Assembly (NCBI RefSeq): GCF_039962115.1
Contig: NZ_JAMPKJ010000041.1
Span: 1-54,708 of the forward strand
DNA from: Funiculus sociatus GB2-C1
Lineage (GTDB): Bacteria > Cyanobacteriota > Cyanobacteriia > Cyanobacteriales > FACHB-T130
DNA: 54,708 nt
Direction: 5' to 3'
Made by a program: the position numbers and the translations under genes. Shown here one piece after another: positions 8,035 through 19,000 of the stretch (its first letter is position 1; each line of letters starts with the position of its first letter). The notes below the pieces were generated by a model. It searched no databases. It worked only from the letters and a program-made list of their open reading frames with translations, and was not told the origin of the DNA.

Positions 8035-8466
8035 CTAAACGTCGGAAACTCCCGCTTTGGGACTGACTTCAAACTGTAGCTGCGAACGGTAGAAACAGAC
8101 ATCAAACTCCATGAAGAAGTTCACTTGCCCTAATATTAATGGCACACTTACAGCCTGTGTCCATGCGAATACAAGTTGCACAGGTTCAAATCGCCCAACT
8201 ACGGCTTGCACAACCACTACACGCGCCTCATACTGAGCCAAATTACCTGTTAAACTCAAAGCTGTCGTTTGCTGCCCCCACTCATACCCAAGCTCAACCC
8301 CCACCGGGTAAGGTAGCACGTTTACCGTTGCTCCGGTATCTAATAAACCGGATGTGGGGACAGAACTTTTCTGATTGACTAAGGTGATAGAAAGATACGG
8401 ACGAAAACCTGCCTCGCCTAATGCAGTATCAGCAGAGATAAACGGATACCGTTGGGCGTTACGCAT
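8035..8466 (-). CDS. Retropepsin-like aspartyl protease
   Basis: A 143-residue protein with the single-domain retropepsin signature: GLLDTGATVNVLP (catalytic Asp in DTGAT, about residue 43) preceded by a strand LSITLVNQKS and followed by a flap-like region. VPLILGQVNFF near residues 108-118 matches the hydrophobic-hydrophobic-Gly motif near the C-terminus. The active form would be a homodimer. No signal peptide is seen, so it acts in the cytoplasm. Its ATG overlaps the end of the upstream small gene by eight bases, so the two are probably translated together. Natural substrates of such bacterial proteins are not known to me. Confidence 0.82.
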   Translation of the reverse strand: MRNAQRYPFISADTALGEAGFRPYLSITLVNQKSSVPTSGLLDTGATVNVLPYPVGVELGYEWGQQTTALSLTGNLAQYEARVVVVQAVVGRFEPVQLVFAWTQAVSVPLILGQVNFFMEFDVCFYRSQLQFEVSPKAGVSDV

Positions 8467-8674
8467 CGTCTTCAGTTTTGGCCGCTTGTAAGACTTTTAG
8501 CATGGTATCTGCTGCTTCAAACGCATCATAGGGCGACCACACGGGGTAGGATAGATCGGGTTTAATAAGGTCTGTTTCTTGTTGAGCTAGATCGGAGATC
8601 AAAACCTGCATAACATATAACTTATCTGCACGGTTAAGCCCCCGTAAAGTAGAAAGTAATTCTGTTGATACCAT
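8459..8674 (-). CDS. Small partner of the retropepsin-like gene
   Basis: A 71-residue acidic protein without a recognised domain. It starts VSTELLSTLRGLNRADKLYV, a helical segment with LNRADKLYVMQVLISDLAQ, then a proline-aromatic stretch (LSYPVWSPYDAFEAAD) and an acidic tail. I recall similar small proteins directly upstream of retropepsin-like genes in other cyanobacteria. I start at ATG 8674, with GGAG about eight bases upstream, rather than GTG 8683. The eight-base overlap with the protease suggests an antitoxin-like or adaptor role; that is inference. Confidence 0.68.
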   Translation of the reverse strand: MVSTELLSTLRGLNRADKLYVMQVLISDLAQQETDLIKPDLSYPVWSPYDAFEAADTMLKVLQAAKTEDDA

Positions 8675-8793
8675 GTAAACCACTCCGCTAGGTCAGGAAA
8701 GCTTTTTCATCATATCGCTGGAACCGACTGAGCCAATTGAATTATTTAATTGTATTGGAGCAAACTACAGGAGACGGAAATACTTGATTGGAT

Positions 8794-9324
8794 TCAATTG
8801 TTGCCCAAAGCCATTGTCAATTGCCGATTAGATTTTGCGCTATGTCTACGTTCAAGTGACAGTAAACCTTCTTTAAGACGGACTCCACCTCTAAAACCTG
8901 TAAGTGTGCCGTTGCTGCCGATAACACGGTGGCAAGGCACAATAATACACAGAGGATTTTTACCGTTGGCGGCTCCGACAGCACGCGCTGCTGTTGGAAA
9001 TCCTATTTTTCTCGCCAGTTCTCCATAAGATAAAGTTTGACCGTAAGGAATTGATTGGAGGGCTTTCCAAACCTGTTGTTGAAATACCGTACCTATGGGG
9101 GCAAGTGGTAGCGTAAATTGATACAATTCGCCATTGAAATATGCCCTAAGTTGCTCAACGGCGTCACCGTCTAGCTTCTTTTGGAAATGCCAAGCGGCTT
9201 CTGGAGACTTTGCAGCCCGCCCTTCTTGAAAGTCTATTGCCACTAGCCCAACTGAGTTTTGCGCGATTAAGATACGTCCCAGAGGGCTATCCATGTAGGT
9301 ATAGAAAATTGAGTCAGAAACCAT
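8794..9324 (-). CDS. ogt: Methylated-DNA--protein-cysteine methyltransferase
   Basis: Ogt-type suicide repair enzyme that moves the methyl group from O6-methylguanine (and O4-methylthymine) in DNA to its own cysteine. The active-site cysteine is C131 in IIVPCHRVIG, preceded by the DNA-binding helix AARAVGAANGKNPL with the arginine finger R114. The usual GTxFQxxVWxAL helix is at residues 78-89. The length of 176 residues is normal. AAGGA lies seven bases upstream of ATG 9324. It is monocistronic, next to the retropepsin pair but on its own transcript as far as can be seen. Confidence 0.95.
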   Translation of the reverse strand: MVSDSIFYTYMDSPLGRILIAQNSVGLVAIDFQEGRAAKSPEAAWHFQKKLDGDAVEQLRAYFNGELYQFTLPLAPIGTVFQQQVWKALQSIPYGQTLSYGELARKIGFPTAARAVGAANGKNPLCIIVPCHRVIGSNGTLTGFRGGVRLKEGLLSLERRHSAKSNRQLTMALGNN

Positions 9325-9542
9325 ATAAATTCCTTTTTGCTTAAATTTCCCAGAACGCGATCGCCTGCAATACTAGATAGAATTTTGGCATGGATTCACA
9401 TCCGTGCATACATGGGAATGCGTTGACGAAGCCTACCGAAGGTATCGCTCATCAGCAACCCATTCCATTCATGCGATCGCCACGCCAGTTTATTTGACAT
9501 CCACTTCGCAAATTGCTAATATGAGCCTGTAAAAAGGCTATT

Positions 9543-9845
9543 ATGCACATTATCACCTACAAAAGACTCAACGAGTTTTGGGAGAAACACCCCAATTCTC
9601 AAACGAGCCTTCAGTTGTGGTACGACCGGACAAAAGCGGCTCAGTGGGAAAATTTTGTAGACCTTAGAGAAATATTCCCTTCAGCCGATCAAGTTGGAAA
9701 TCTGACCATTTTTAACATCGGTGGTAATAACTATCGCCTGATTACTTTGGTTGACTATAAATACAAAAAAGTCTTTATTCGCAATATTCTTACTCATGCA
9801 GAATACGACACACAAGACTGGAAAAACGACCCCTGGTACACGTAG
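9543..9845 (+). CDS. higB: HigB-type mRNA interferase toxin
   Basis: A 100-residue HigB-family toxin with a RelE-like fold, expected to cut mRNA on the ribosome. MHIITYKRLNEFWEKHPN at the N-terminus, LQLWYDRTKAAQWENF, then GGNNYRLITLVDYKYKKVFIRNILTH and the closing YDTQDW(K) are typical. The usual basic and histidine residues are seen in KYKKVFIRN and LTHAEYD. AAGG precedes the ATG by about five bases. The toxin comes before the antitoxin, as in HigBA systems, and the stop lies 13 bases before the HigA start chosen here. Confidence 0.9.
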   Translation: MHIITYKRLNEFWEKHPNSQTSLQLWYDRTKAAQWENFVDLREIFPSADQVGNLTIFNIGGNNYRLITLVDYKYKKVFIRNILTHAEYDTQDWKNDPWYT

Positions 9846-9858
9846 CACTAGCGAGTAT

Positions 9859-10239
9859 ATGTCACTACTCAAGGCTTTCCCTCCGCGTCCCATCGCGACA
9901 GAAGAGGATTTTATTGCTACGCAACAGGTGATAGATTCTTTAATAGATCGCGGTAATCTAACACCAGACGAACAGGACTATCTCAATGTGTTAGGTAGCT
10001 TAGTCCACGATTACGAAGAACTTCATCATCCTCTACCCACTCTTCAGGGTATAGAGCTAATTAAAGCACTCATGGTTGAATTGAATCTTCGACAAAAAGA
10101 TTTAGTTCCAATTTTTAAAACTGAGTCTATTGTTTCGGCAGTGCTGAACGGCAAGCGCCAGCTAACGGTAGAACATATTCAAAAGTTGGCTGATTTTTTC
10201 CATATTTCGCCAGCCGTTTTTTTAAGTAAAGGCGTCTGA
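9859..10239 (+). CDS. higA: HigA-type antitoxin, helix-turn-helix
   Basis: A 126-residue antitoxin. The N-terminal half (ATEEDFIATQQVIDSLIDRG, DEQDYLNVLGSLVHDYEE) is the toxin-interacting part. The C-terminal XRE-like helix-turn-helix has LNLRQKDLVPIF, SIVSAVLNGKRQLTVEHIQK. The ATG at 9859 gives the usual family length. An ATG at 9796 inside higB would add 21 residues of atypical sequence. Its ribosome site is weak, so translation may be coupled to higB. It probably represses its own operon with HigB. The gene converges on clpC. Confidence 0.88.
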   Translation: MSLLKAFPPRPIATEEDFIATQQVIDSLIDRGNLTPDEQDYLNVLGSLVHDYEELHHPLPTLQGIELIKALMVELNLRQKDLVPIFKTESIVSAVLNGKRQLTVEHIQKLADFFHISPAVFLSKGV

Positions 10240-10241
10240 AT

Positions 10242-10273
10242 AAAAAAATCCCCTGGCAGAAATACCAGGGGAT
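10242..10273 (-). terminator. Intrinsic terminator of clpC
   Basis: ATCCCCTGG (10248-10256) pairs with CCAGGGGAT (10265-10273) over an eight-base loop. On the minus strand the hairpin comes 43 bases after the clpC stop and is followed by seven T (10248-10242, A-run on the plus strand). It lies between convergent higA and clpC and could also slow transcripts from higA, but the T-run is only on the clpC side. Confidence 0.85.
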
Positions 10274-10316
10274 AAAAGTGTTAAATCTTAGCTAATCAAT
10301 CGCGTAACTGGTGAGG

Positions 10317-12791
10317 TTAGCTTACAGGAAGTAACTCTCGCTGTTCAGATTTGACTACCTGAATCTGATTGTCATCGTCAACGTCAAGGATGGCGGTATC
10401 TCCATCTTTGATTTGACCAGATAGCATGGCTTCAGCTAAGTTGTCTTCTAAGAGTCGCATGATGGAACGGCGGAGACTTCTCGCACCATAAGCAGGACTA
10501 TAGCCTTCTGCTACTACGCGCTCTTTGAAGCGATCGCTTACTTCCAGAGTAATTCCTTGTTCGGTCAAGCGACTGGAAATTTCGCGAATCATAATGTCTG
10601 CAATCTGCTTCACCTCTTCCTTACTCAACTGACGGAAGACAATGATCTCGTCGAGACGGTTCAGGAACTCCGGACGGAAGTGTTGCTTGAGGTCTTCATT
10701 CACTAAAGCGCGAACCCGATTATAGTTAGACTCGGCTTGGTTGTCAGAGAACTCGAAGCCTAGACCGCCGCCGCCTTTCTCAATGATTCTAGAACCGATG
10801 TTCGAGGTCATGATGATCAAAGTGTTTTTGAAGTCTACTGTACGTCCTTGGGAATCAGTCAAGCGACCATCATCCAAGAGTTGCAGCAACATATTGAAGA
10901 CATCAGGGTGAGCTTTTTCGATTTCGTCGAATAGTACCACCGTGTAAGGCTTGCGACGCACAGCTTCGGTTAACTGACCGCCTTCGTCGTATCCCACGTA
11001 GCCGGGAGGCGAACCAATCAGCTTAGAGACGGTGTGGCTTTCCATGAATTCTGACATATCGAGTCGAATCATGGCTTCTTCAGAACCGAAGAAGTAAGCT
11101 GCTAAAGCTTTCGCTAATTCCGTCTTACCAACTCCGGTAGGCCCTGAGAAAATAAAGCTGGCGATGGGACGATTCGGATCTTTTAGACCAACTCGTGCGC
11201 GGCGAATGGCTTTCGAGGCGGCGGTGACAGCTTCCTCTTGACCGATGAGACGCTGGTGCAGAGTGTCTTCCAAGTGCAGCAGCAACTCAGACTCGGATTC
11301 AGTGAGTTTGTTGACAGGTACGCCAGTCCATGAAGCAACGATTTGAGCGATATCTTCCTCGTCAACAACAGGGGCGTTTGCGGCGATAACCTCAGACTTT
11401 TTGTTGTCTTTGGTTGCTTTCAATTGTGCCTCAAGTTCCAACTCGCGATCGCGCAATACTCCCGCTTTGTCAAAATCTTGCGCCTTGACTGCTTCCTCTT
11501 TTGCTGTGGTAACTTGACGCAGTTCGCGCTTGAGTTCCCCATTTGCAGAAGGTTTAGTATTTCGCAGACGGACGCGAGAACCAGCCTCATCAACCAGGTC
11601 AATTGCCTTATCTGGTAAGTAACGATCTGAGATGTAGCGATCGCTCAGCTGAGCGGCTGCAACTAGAGCTTCATTAGAGATTTTAACCTTGTGGTGCTGC
11701 TCGTAGCGATCGCGCAGACCAATTAAAATCTCGATAGTTTCACTCACGCTGGGTGCACCTACCATAATCGGTTGGAAGCGACGCTCCAAAGCTGCATCCC
11801 GTTCGATATGCTGGCGGTACTCATCCAGAGTCGTCATCCCCATGCACTGCAACTGACCACGCGCCAAAGCAGGTTTCATGATATTAGCAGCATCCATGCC
11901 ACCTTCAGCCGAACCAGTACCAATCAAGGTGTGAACTTCGTCAACTACCAAGATGATATTTCCAGAGGCGCGAATTTCCTCAATGATTTTCTTGAGACGT
12001 TCTTCAAATTCGCCCCGGAATTTGGTTCCAGCGACAAGCGTCCCCATATCTAGGCTGATGACTTGCTTATCTTCCAGGGTATCGGGAATATCTTTATTAA
12101 CGATACGCTGCGCTAAACCTTCAGCGATCGCAGTTTTACCAACTCCCGGCTCCCCGATCAATACTGGATTATTCTTGGTGCGGCGACCTAAAATCTGGAT
12201 AGCACGTTGAATTTCCTTTTCCCGACCAACGACTGGATCGAGTTTACCTTCTGCGGCTAATTTGGTAAGATTAGTGCCAAACTCGTCTAATGTCGCTGTC
12301 TGGGTGGAACGCTTGGAAGACGAGCGCTCTTGTCGTGCGCCAGCGGGAACAGCTGCCACTTCTCCCAGCATCTGAATTACGGCGGTGCGGAGGTTCGAGG
12401 AATCTACTCCCAGATTTGCCAAAACCTTTGCAGCAACGCCTTCACCCTCTTGAATCAGTCCTAGCAAGAGGTGTTCTGTGCCAATGTAGTTGTGTCCCAG
12501 AGACTTAGATTCTTGCAGAGATTGCTCAAAAATGCGGTTCGCCTTGGGGGTGAAGGGAATTTCAGCTGGTACAAAGCGAGATCCCCGACCAATAATTTTT
12601 ACAACCTCGTTGCGTGCTTTTGGAAGAGTGACACCAGCGTCAGTCAACACTTTAGCAGCTACTCCCGTGCCTTCTGCAATCAAACCAAGAAGGATTTGCT
12701 CGGTTCCCACGAGGCTGTGTCCCAGGCGACGTGTTTCTTCCTGGGCTAACATGACTACTCTAACGGCTTCTGTAGTGAAGAGTTCAAACAT
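10317..12791 (-). CDS. clpC: ATP-dependent Clp protease ATP-binding subunit ClpC
   Basis: An 824-residue HSP100 chaperone that unfolds proteins for ClpP. Two Clp_N repeats occupy residues 1-145. The first AAA+ domain has Walker A GEPGVGKT (213-220) and Walker B LVVDE (281-285). A UVR-like coiled region (about 420-460) identifies ClpC rather than ClpB. The second AAA+ domain has GPTGVGKT (550-557), [10 protein letters not shown], and a GGGLGFEF loop near residue 680 that corresponds to the ClpP-docking region. The length fits cyanobacterial ClpC. Transcribed alone, ending in the hairpin at 10248-10273. In cyanobacteria ClpC is normally essential and works in protein quality control. Confidence 0.97.
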   Translation of the reverse strand: MFELFTTEAVRVVMLAQEETRRLGHSLVGTEQILLGLIAEGTGVAAKVLTDAGVTLPKARNEVVKIIGRGSRFVPAEIPFTPKANRIFEQSLQESKSLGHNYIGTEHLLLGLIQEGEGVAAKVLANLGVDSSNLRTAVIQMLGEVAAVPAGARQERSSSKRSTQTATLDEFGTNLTKLAAEGKLDPVVGREKEIQRAIQILGRRTKNNPVLIGEPGVGKTAIAEGLAQRIVNKDIPDTLEDKQVISLDMGTLVAGTKFRGEFEERLKKIIEEIRASGNIILVVDEVHTLIGTGSAEGGMDAANIMKPALARGQLQCMGMTTLDEYRQHIERDAALERRFQPIMVGAPSVSETIEILIGLRDRYEQHHKVKISNEALVAAAQLSDRYISDRYLPDKAIDLVDEAGSRVRLRNTKPSANGELKRELRQVTTAKEEAVKAQDFDKAGVLRDRELELEAQLKATKDNKKSEVIAANAPVVDEEDIAQIVASWTGVPVNKLTESESELLLHLEDTLHQRLIGQEEAVTAASKAIRRARVGLKDPNRPIASFIFSGPTGVGKTELAKALAAYFFGSEEAMIRLDMSEFMESHTVSKLIGSPPGYVGYDEGGQLTEAVRRKPYTVVLFDEIEKAHPDVFNMLLQLLDDGRLTDSQGRTVDFKNTLIIMTSNIGSRIIEKGGGGLGFEFSDNQAESNYNRVRALVNEDLKQHFRPEFLNRLDEIIVFRQLSKEEVKQIADIMIREISSRLTEQGITLEVSDRFKERVVAEGYSPAYGARSLRRSIMRLLEDNLAEAMLSGQIKDGDTAILDVDDDNQIQVVKSEQRELLPVS

Positions 12792-13095
12792 GGCGGGTAA
12801 TCCTCTACCGAGCTGTTTTCTGCTTCAGGGAAATGAATGTTTCCCCAGGCATAAACTTTTATGTACTTCGTATTCATAATGTATCGTTACGAAGGATGCG
12901 ATCGCAGTGGTAACAACCGTAAGAACTAAGCAGTAGTTGCCCCCCTGTGAGGATTAAGGAAGACATTCTCGTTCCCAGCCAGCAGCCTGAGAATGCCTAT
13001 TTAGAGGCTCTGCCTCATCTTAATTGACGTATTCCGGGAGGCTCTAGACTCCCGGAATGCGTTCCCAGCCGGAGACTGGGAACAAGAAATAACTT
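12792..13095. other. Intergenic region upstream of clpC and downstream of tamB
   Basis: The part nearest clpC (12792 to about 12900) should hold its promoter. From 12965 to 13090 there is a cluster of palindromic units. ATTCTCGTTCCCAGCC is at 12965-12980, a GAGGCTCTGCCTC-type unit is at about 13003-13016, and two hairpins (13031-13058 and 13061-13083) lie just after tamB. No gene is seen. Confidence 0.6.
13031..13089 (-). repeat. Double hairpin repeat just 3' of tamB
   Basis: Reading from the tamB stop, GTTCCCAG (13061-13068) pairs with CTGGGAAC (13076-13083), and then ATTCCGGGAG (13031-13040) pairs with CTCCCGGAAT (13049-13058). The sense-strand motif TTTCTTGTTCCC (13089-13078) begins six bases after the stop codon. 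It belongs to the dispersed element also seen after four other genes. It may act as a 3' stabiliser or terminator; no T-run follows. Confidence 0.75.
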
Positions 13096-16000
13096 CTAGA
13101 AGCGTTTCTCATACTCCACCACTCCCCGGTGGTCGCCAGACAAATCCGTACCGCCCCGCAGCAGAATCTCATCATTCACCCGGTAGCGGACGTTAAACTG
13201 GGGAGCCTGACTATTCGTCAAAACCTTCGAGACAGAACCAGAAAGCTTAGGCGTGATATCAACCCCCACCTCTGCCGCCAAGCCCAGTGTAGAAGTACGC
13301 GACTTATCATCAGTAACCTGCGTCGGGAACAAGCGAAACTCACTCAATCCCAAAGCATCCCCCACCACATTCTGGAAAGGTGTCAAAAGCGCCGAACCAG
13401 CCAAATTCGCCAGTCCCAAAGTAGCGTCCCCCCCTAGCGTATCCACAAAACTGCCACCCAACAAAGCAACAATTTCAGTTTCGCTGCGGGACGGATTACT
13501 TGTCAGTTCCAGGTTACTCGGCTGATTACTTGTAGGATCGAGGTTATCTGCCAATTCACTCGCAGCTCCCGTTACTCTGGCTTGGATGCGAACAGTCCCC
13601 AAAGCGCCCAGATTGGTAGCCGGAACATCGCTAATCTCGTTGCTAGTAATACCCGTGTTGCTGATAGTAGCAATTCGGCTGCGCGTCACTTCTGGAACTG
13701 ATGCCACCAGACGCACATCTAAGTTGGGATCTAGTCCCTGACCGGGGACAAACACAGCCGTATGTTCGTAGCCGGAAGCCAACCTAAACTGAGTGGTAAA
13801 CAGATTTACCTGACCGCGCTTTAGTCGAATCGTTCCACTCGGCTCAATGTCATCCAGCGTCCCATTGAGTCTCAAGTCACCCTCTGCCAAAAAAGCCAAA
13901 AGCGGTGGGCGGGAGATTTCCACACCTTCGCCCAGGTTTATCAGCAGATTATTGAATCCTGGGTTTAGAGGTTGGGTGGCTTCAGTTGCAGCGCCCCCAT
14001 TCGGTGCAGAAGCCGCCCCGTTTCCGCCTCCGCCTCTTGTTTCTCCTAACAGCACTCGACCATCAGCAAGCAGCACTTGACCGCTAATTTGTGGACTCAA
14101 CGCCGATCCGGAAATCTGGACGTTGCCGTTGACACCGCCATTGTATAATCCCTTCAAATTCAAGGCTAGTTTTTCGAGGTTAACGTTGATTTGTTCACCA
14201 TTTGTTCCTTGTGCTGCGTCTGAGAGGGGAATGGAACCGGAGACGACCACTTGCCCGCCGCTAAAATTACCCCGCAGCTGATCCACTACGTTGAGGCGGT
14301 TAAAGTCAAACCGGACTGTGCCGTTGACATCAGTAAGCGGTTCAGATAAGGCTTGCGCTTCGATAGTTGCATTCTTGACTGTCGCGCTTCCGGCTGCTAC
14401 AAGTTGGCGTTGGTTGATTTTGCCTGTGGTAGGGTCAACTGCACCGTCAACTCTGAGTTGTACCTGTCCAGTCCCATCTTTCCAAGAAACGGCAGAACGG
14501 CTAAGCAAGTTCAGCAGGGAAAGTCCCTCATTTTTTACGTTCACATCCAGGCTGATGCAGTTGTTGTCTGGGGTGACGGAAGAGAATGGCAAGTTGTAAA
14601 AGGGAATGCTGCCGCTAATTTGAGTTGCGGTTGGGGATTGGGAACTAGCGATCGCACTTGATTGGCGATAGCACTGGAAACCAGAAGGGGGCGGGGTTAC
14701 TACGGATGCTTGCGGACTTGTGATATTGTCGGTCAAGGTCGTCCCGGCAGCTGCTTGAGCAGTGTCAATAGTGCTGCTGAAGGTAAGGCGAGCATTGCTG
14801 TATTGGAAACTACCCCGTGCGGTTTCGACTTCGGTTTGGTTGAGTCTTGCGTCCGCTAGTCTAAGTTCGCCTTTAGCTTGGGGATTGGTGATGGTGCCTG
14901 CTATGGCTGCTGTTCCATTCAGTTCGCCCTCGATATCAACTGGCACGTTGACAAAACGCCGCAAAGGTGAAACGGGTAGATTCGCGACGCGCAACAGACC
15001 ACTTTGTTCGTCTCCCCCAATTATGCCGTTGAAGGCCACCAGAGTTTTGTCAGATTCTACTCGCAGGGGCAGGAGGGTGAGAACGCCGTCTTGGAAGCTG
15101 CCTTTGGCAACGATTTGATCCGCCTTGTAGAGACGACTTGGTTCCTCTTCTTTACCCCACTTCCAGTCAGTCCCGACCAAGTTAAAGCGTGCCTCTATCC
15201 CTTCTTGGGGGGAAGCTGTGATGATGATTGGTTCGGCGGTGAAGAAGTTGCCTGTGAGGTCTGCTAGTTCTGGTATTCCAGAAGAGTTTCTTTCCTCCTG
15301 CTGTGCCGCAAGTATGGCTTCTATTTCAGAAAATAGGCGCAGTTGGTTTTGCAGAGTGGCATTTGGTAAGCCGACGGGCTGGGGTTTGACAGCGGCGGCT
15401 CTGGCATAGGTGGGCGGTTGTCCTCCCCTGGCGAGGTCTTGTAAATCAAAGATTTGGAGGAAAGGGAGTACATCTTGGATTTTGCCTTGCTCGACATTGA
15501 GGGCAAGTTTAAATTCTGGCCCTCTGGGGGTTTGGTTAAAGTTAGCGCCAAGCGAGTATTCGCTTTCGCCTTGGGTAAAGTTGGCTTTGGTGAGAGTGCC
15601 ACTGCCGTTGGCATAACTGAAACTGTCTATGGTTAGTTCTGTGCCTTTAAAGGTGCCGAAGACTGGTTGCGCGATCGCGATATCATTCCCGACTACGCTA
15701 GAGTTTTCGAGATTGATGGTAATATCTCCCGATAGTTTGCCTCCGACGGGTTGAGATGCGATCGCAGCTGGCAACCGTGCCAAAACATTCTTAGGAGCCA
15801 AATCCTTCAACAACGCCAGGGGTACATTCTGCACGTCTAGCACAAACAAATCGCCCCGCCTGTCCCCTTGCGCCACCACATCGTCACGCTTCAGCAAAAA
15901 CGATAAAGGTTGATAGTTTGGCGACAGCACTAACGAAATTTGGTCATTTTGATTGCCTGTCAACTCAAAACTACTACGCTGTCCCGGCACCAAATTAACT

Positions 16001-19000
16001 TGCCCGGTGAGAACTGGATCAAAATCCAGCTCATTAGCAACCAAATCCTCCACGCGCACCTGTCCGGTTGCTTGTATGGACGCAGGATTGGAGGATACAA
16101 GCGAACCAGAAGCATTTAAAGTCCCACTTACACGTCCCCGCACATCCGGTATCGGTGACGAAGCTGGTAAGGCTTCTGCAAGTTCTTCCAGCGCCACATC
16201 ATTAGCAGCAATTGTCCCCTGCCAGCGACCGTCTTGCAGTTGGATATTAGAAGCAGTGATGGTGCCACCGCCAACGTTGAGGCTTCCAGAAGCTGTCCCC
16301 GTAAGGCTTGCAGGAGTGAAAGCCGTTAGACTGCCAGACAAATTGAAGGAACCATTATTCAGCTGCCCCTGGAATTGCGACGGCAGTTGGGGAAACACCC
16401 TCGCCAGCTGGACACCATCCGCCTGTCCAGAAGCTTGCCAGCGACCGTTATTTAGTTGCACATTGGCAGCGTTAACCGTGCCACCGCCCAAATTCAAGCT
16501 TCCAGAAGCAGTGCCAGTGATACTTTCCGCACCCGAAGCCGCCAAACTGCCCGACAAGTTGAAGGAACCGTTATTTAACCTGCCTTGGAATTGCGACGGC
16601 AGTTGAGGAAACACCTCTGCCAGTTGGACATTAGATGCTTCGCCCGACGCTTGCCAGCGACCGTTATTTAGTTGCACATTGGCAGCATTAACAGTGCCAC
16701 CGCCCAAATTCAAGCTTCCAGAAGCTTTGCCTGTAATACTTTCCGCGCCCGAAGCCGCCAAACTGCCCGACAAGTTGAAGGAACCGTTATTTAACTTGCC
16801 TTGGAATTGGGGAAACAGTCTTGCCAACTGCACATTAGACGCTTCGCCCGACGCTTGCCAGCGACCGTTATTTAGTTGCACATTGGCGGCGTTGACAGTG
16901 CCACCACCTAAATTCAAACGTCCAGAAGCTGTACCGCTGATGGTTTCTGGGCTAGCATTTGCCAGACTTCCTGACAGATTAAAGGAACCGTTATTTAGCT
17001 GCCCTTGGAATTGGGATGGAAGTTGGGGAAAGACTCTTGCAAGTTCTACGCCAGACGCTTCGCCCGACGCTTGCCAGCGACCGTTATTTAGTTGTACATT
17101 GGCGGCGTTGACGGTGCCACCACCTAAATTTAAACGTCCAGAAGCTGTAGCGCTGATAGTTTCGGGGCTGACATTTTCCAGGCTTCCTGACAGATTAAAG
17201 GAACCATTTCTTAGGCGACCTTGAAATTGCGGCGGAATTTGGGGAAATAGTCTTGCTAACTGCACATCAGTTGCTTGTCCAGATGCTTGCCAGCGACCGT
17301 TGTTTAGTTGCACATTCGTGGCGGTGACACTTCCCGCACCTAAATTCAAACGTCCAGAAGCTGTGCCGCGAATAGTTTCGGCGCTGACATTTTCTAAATT
17401 TCCGGCGAGGTTGAAGGAACCGTTATTTAACTGCCCTTGGAATTGTGGGGGGAGTTGGGGAAATAGCTTTGCTAACTGTACGCCAGAAGCTTGTCCAGAC
17501 GCTTGCCAGCGACCGTTGTTTAGCTGCACATTGGCGGCGTTGACGGTGCCACCACCCACATTTAAACGTCCAGAAGCTGTGCCGCTTATAGTTTGGGCGC
17601 TAACATTTTCCAAATTCCCGGCGAGGTTGAAGGAACCGTTATTTAGCTGCCCTTGAAATTGCGGGGGGAGTTGGGGAAATAGCTTTGCTAACTGTACGCC
17701 AGAAGCTTGCCCGGAAGCTTGCCAACGACCGTTGTTTACCTTCACGTTTGATGCTGTGACGGTGCCACCAGCAATATTTACTCTACCCTGTGCGGTGCCG
17801 TCAATGGTATTGGTTGCGGAGGAACCTAAATTTCCCGATAAATTAAACGTGCCATCTATCTGTGCAGACTGCAATTGCGGCGGTACTTCTGCTAGACGCG
17901 CTAGTTGGACATCATTAGCAATACCGGAAGCTTGCCAGCGACCGTTGTTAAGCTGACCTTTGGCTTTGACTATGCCTCCTCCCACGTTAAGTGTGGTGTT
18001 GCGGAAGAAGGTGGTGTCTTTGGTAACGATGACTTCTCCGCTTCCTGGGTAGGTGGCTTGTGGTGCTTGAAATTGCACCACTGTTTGCAGGTTGCCGGGG
18101 GTGCCAAAAACTTGTGACTTGGCAGTTACGGTGCCAATTTGGATGTTTGTTGGTTTGACTCCGTAAATTTGGGCAACGGCATCCCCTGGAACTTGCTGCG
18201 CGAGAACATCAAACACGAGTCCGCCTTTTTCACCCAGCTTGATGCGACCGTTACCAGTCAGCTTACCGCCGACACTTGGCAATGCACGGATGTCTGTAAT
18301 GGAGAGAGCTGAACCCGCTAGTTGAAACTGACCGCTTAGTCCTTGAAAGTTTACTTTGTCTATTTTTAGGGGTAACTGTTCGGTTGGTTTTGTGGTGACA
18401 GCGGTTCCCGACAGGATTGGCTTTTCCAGTGACCCTATGAGTTGTAAGTCGGCGCGTACTTCTCCGCTTACTGGTACTGGGGAGTTTACTTTTAAGGTAT
18501 CTAGGGCTTTGGTTAAAGTGACTGGTTTTGTTTGGGCTGCGATGTTGTAACCACCGTCAGTTTTGGTATCGATAATTCCATTGGCAACAGCGGGAACCTG
18601 ACCGTAAAGTGTAGTTACATTCTCCAGTCCAATCTGATACCCGTTAAATCTCAGGATGCCGTTGGCATTGGTGAATGGTCGGGGGACGGTGCCAACTTGT
18701 GCTGTTACGTCTTTTAATCCAGCGGTTCCTTTAAATGTTGGTCGCTGTTCATCCCGCAGTTGGATTTCTAGGTTGCCATCAAGAAGCCCGGCTTGTAAAT
18801 CTAAGGGTAGTTTGACTAAGCGATCTACATCAACTGCGCTTAGGTTCTGCCCTTGAACTAGCAGGTTTGTTTGTCCAGTTGGGGGGCGGTATTCGCCGGA
18901 AATTTTGAAGTTGCCGAGTACGGGGGTAGCAGTTGTATTAGGCTGCTGTTGTGGTGCAACTGGTACAACGGGTAGACCACTGGCATTAAAGCGAATTCGC

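Noticed and set aside
8170-8200. GGTTCAAATCG resembling a tRNA T-arm
   Set aside because: It is inside the retropepsin gene and no acceptor stem or anticodon arm can be drawn around it. No other tRNA-like fold was found in the window.
16240-17952. Regular repeats that might be mistaken for a CRISPR array
   Set aside because: Units are 216 bases, wholly coding in frame within tamB, with no unique spacers; no cas genes are near.
15953-17956. Long plus-strand frames opposite the tamB repeats
   Set aside because: They are antisense shadows caused by the repeated codon pattern; the minus-strand protein is clear.
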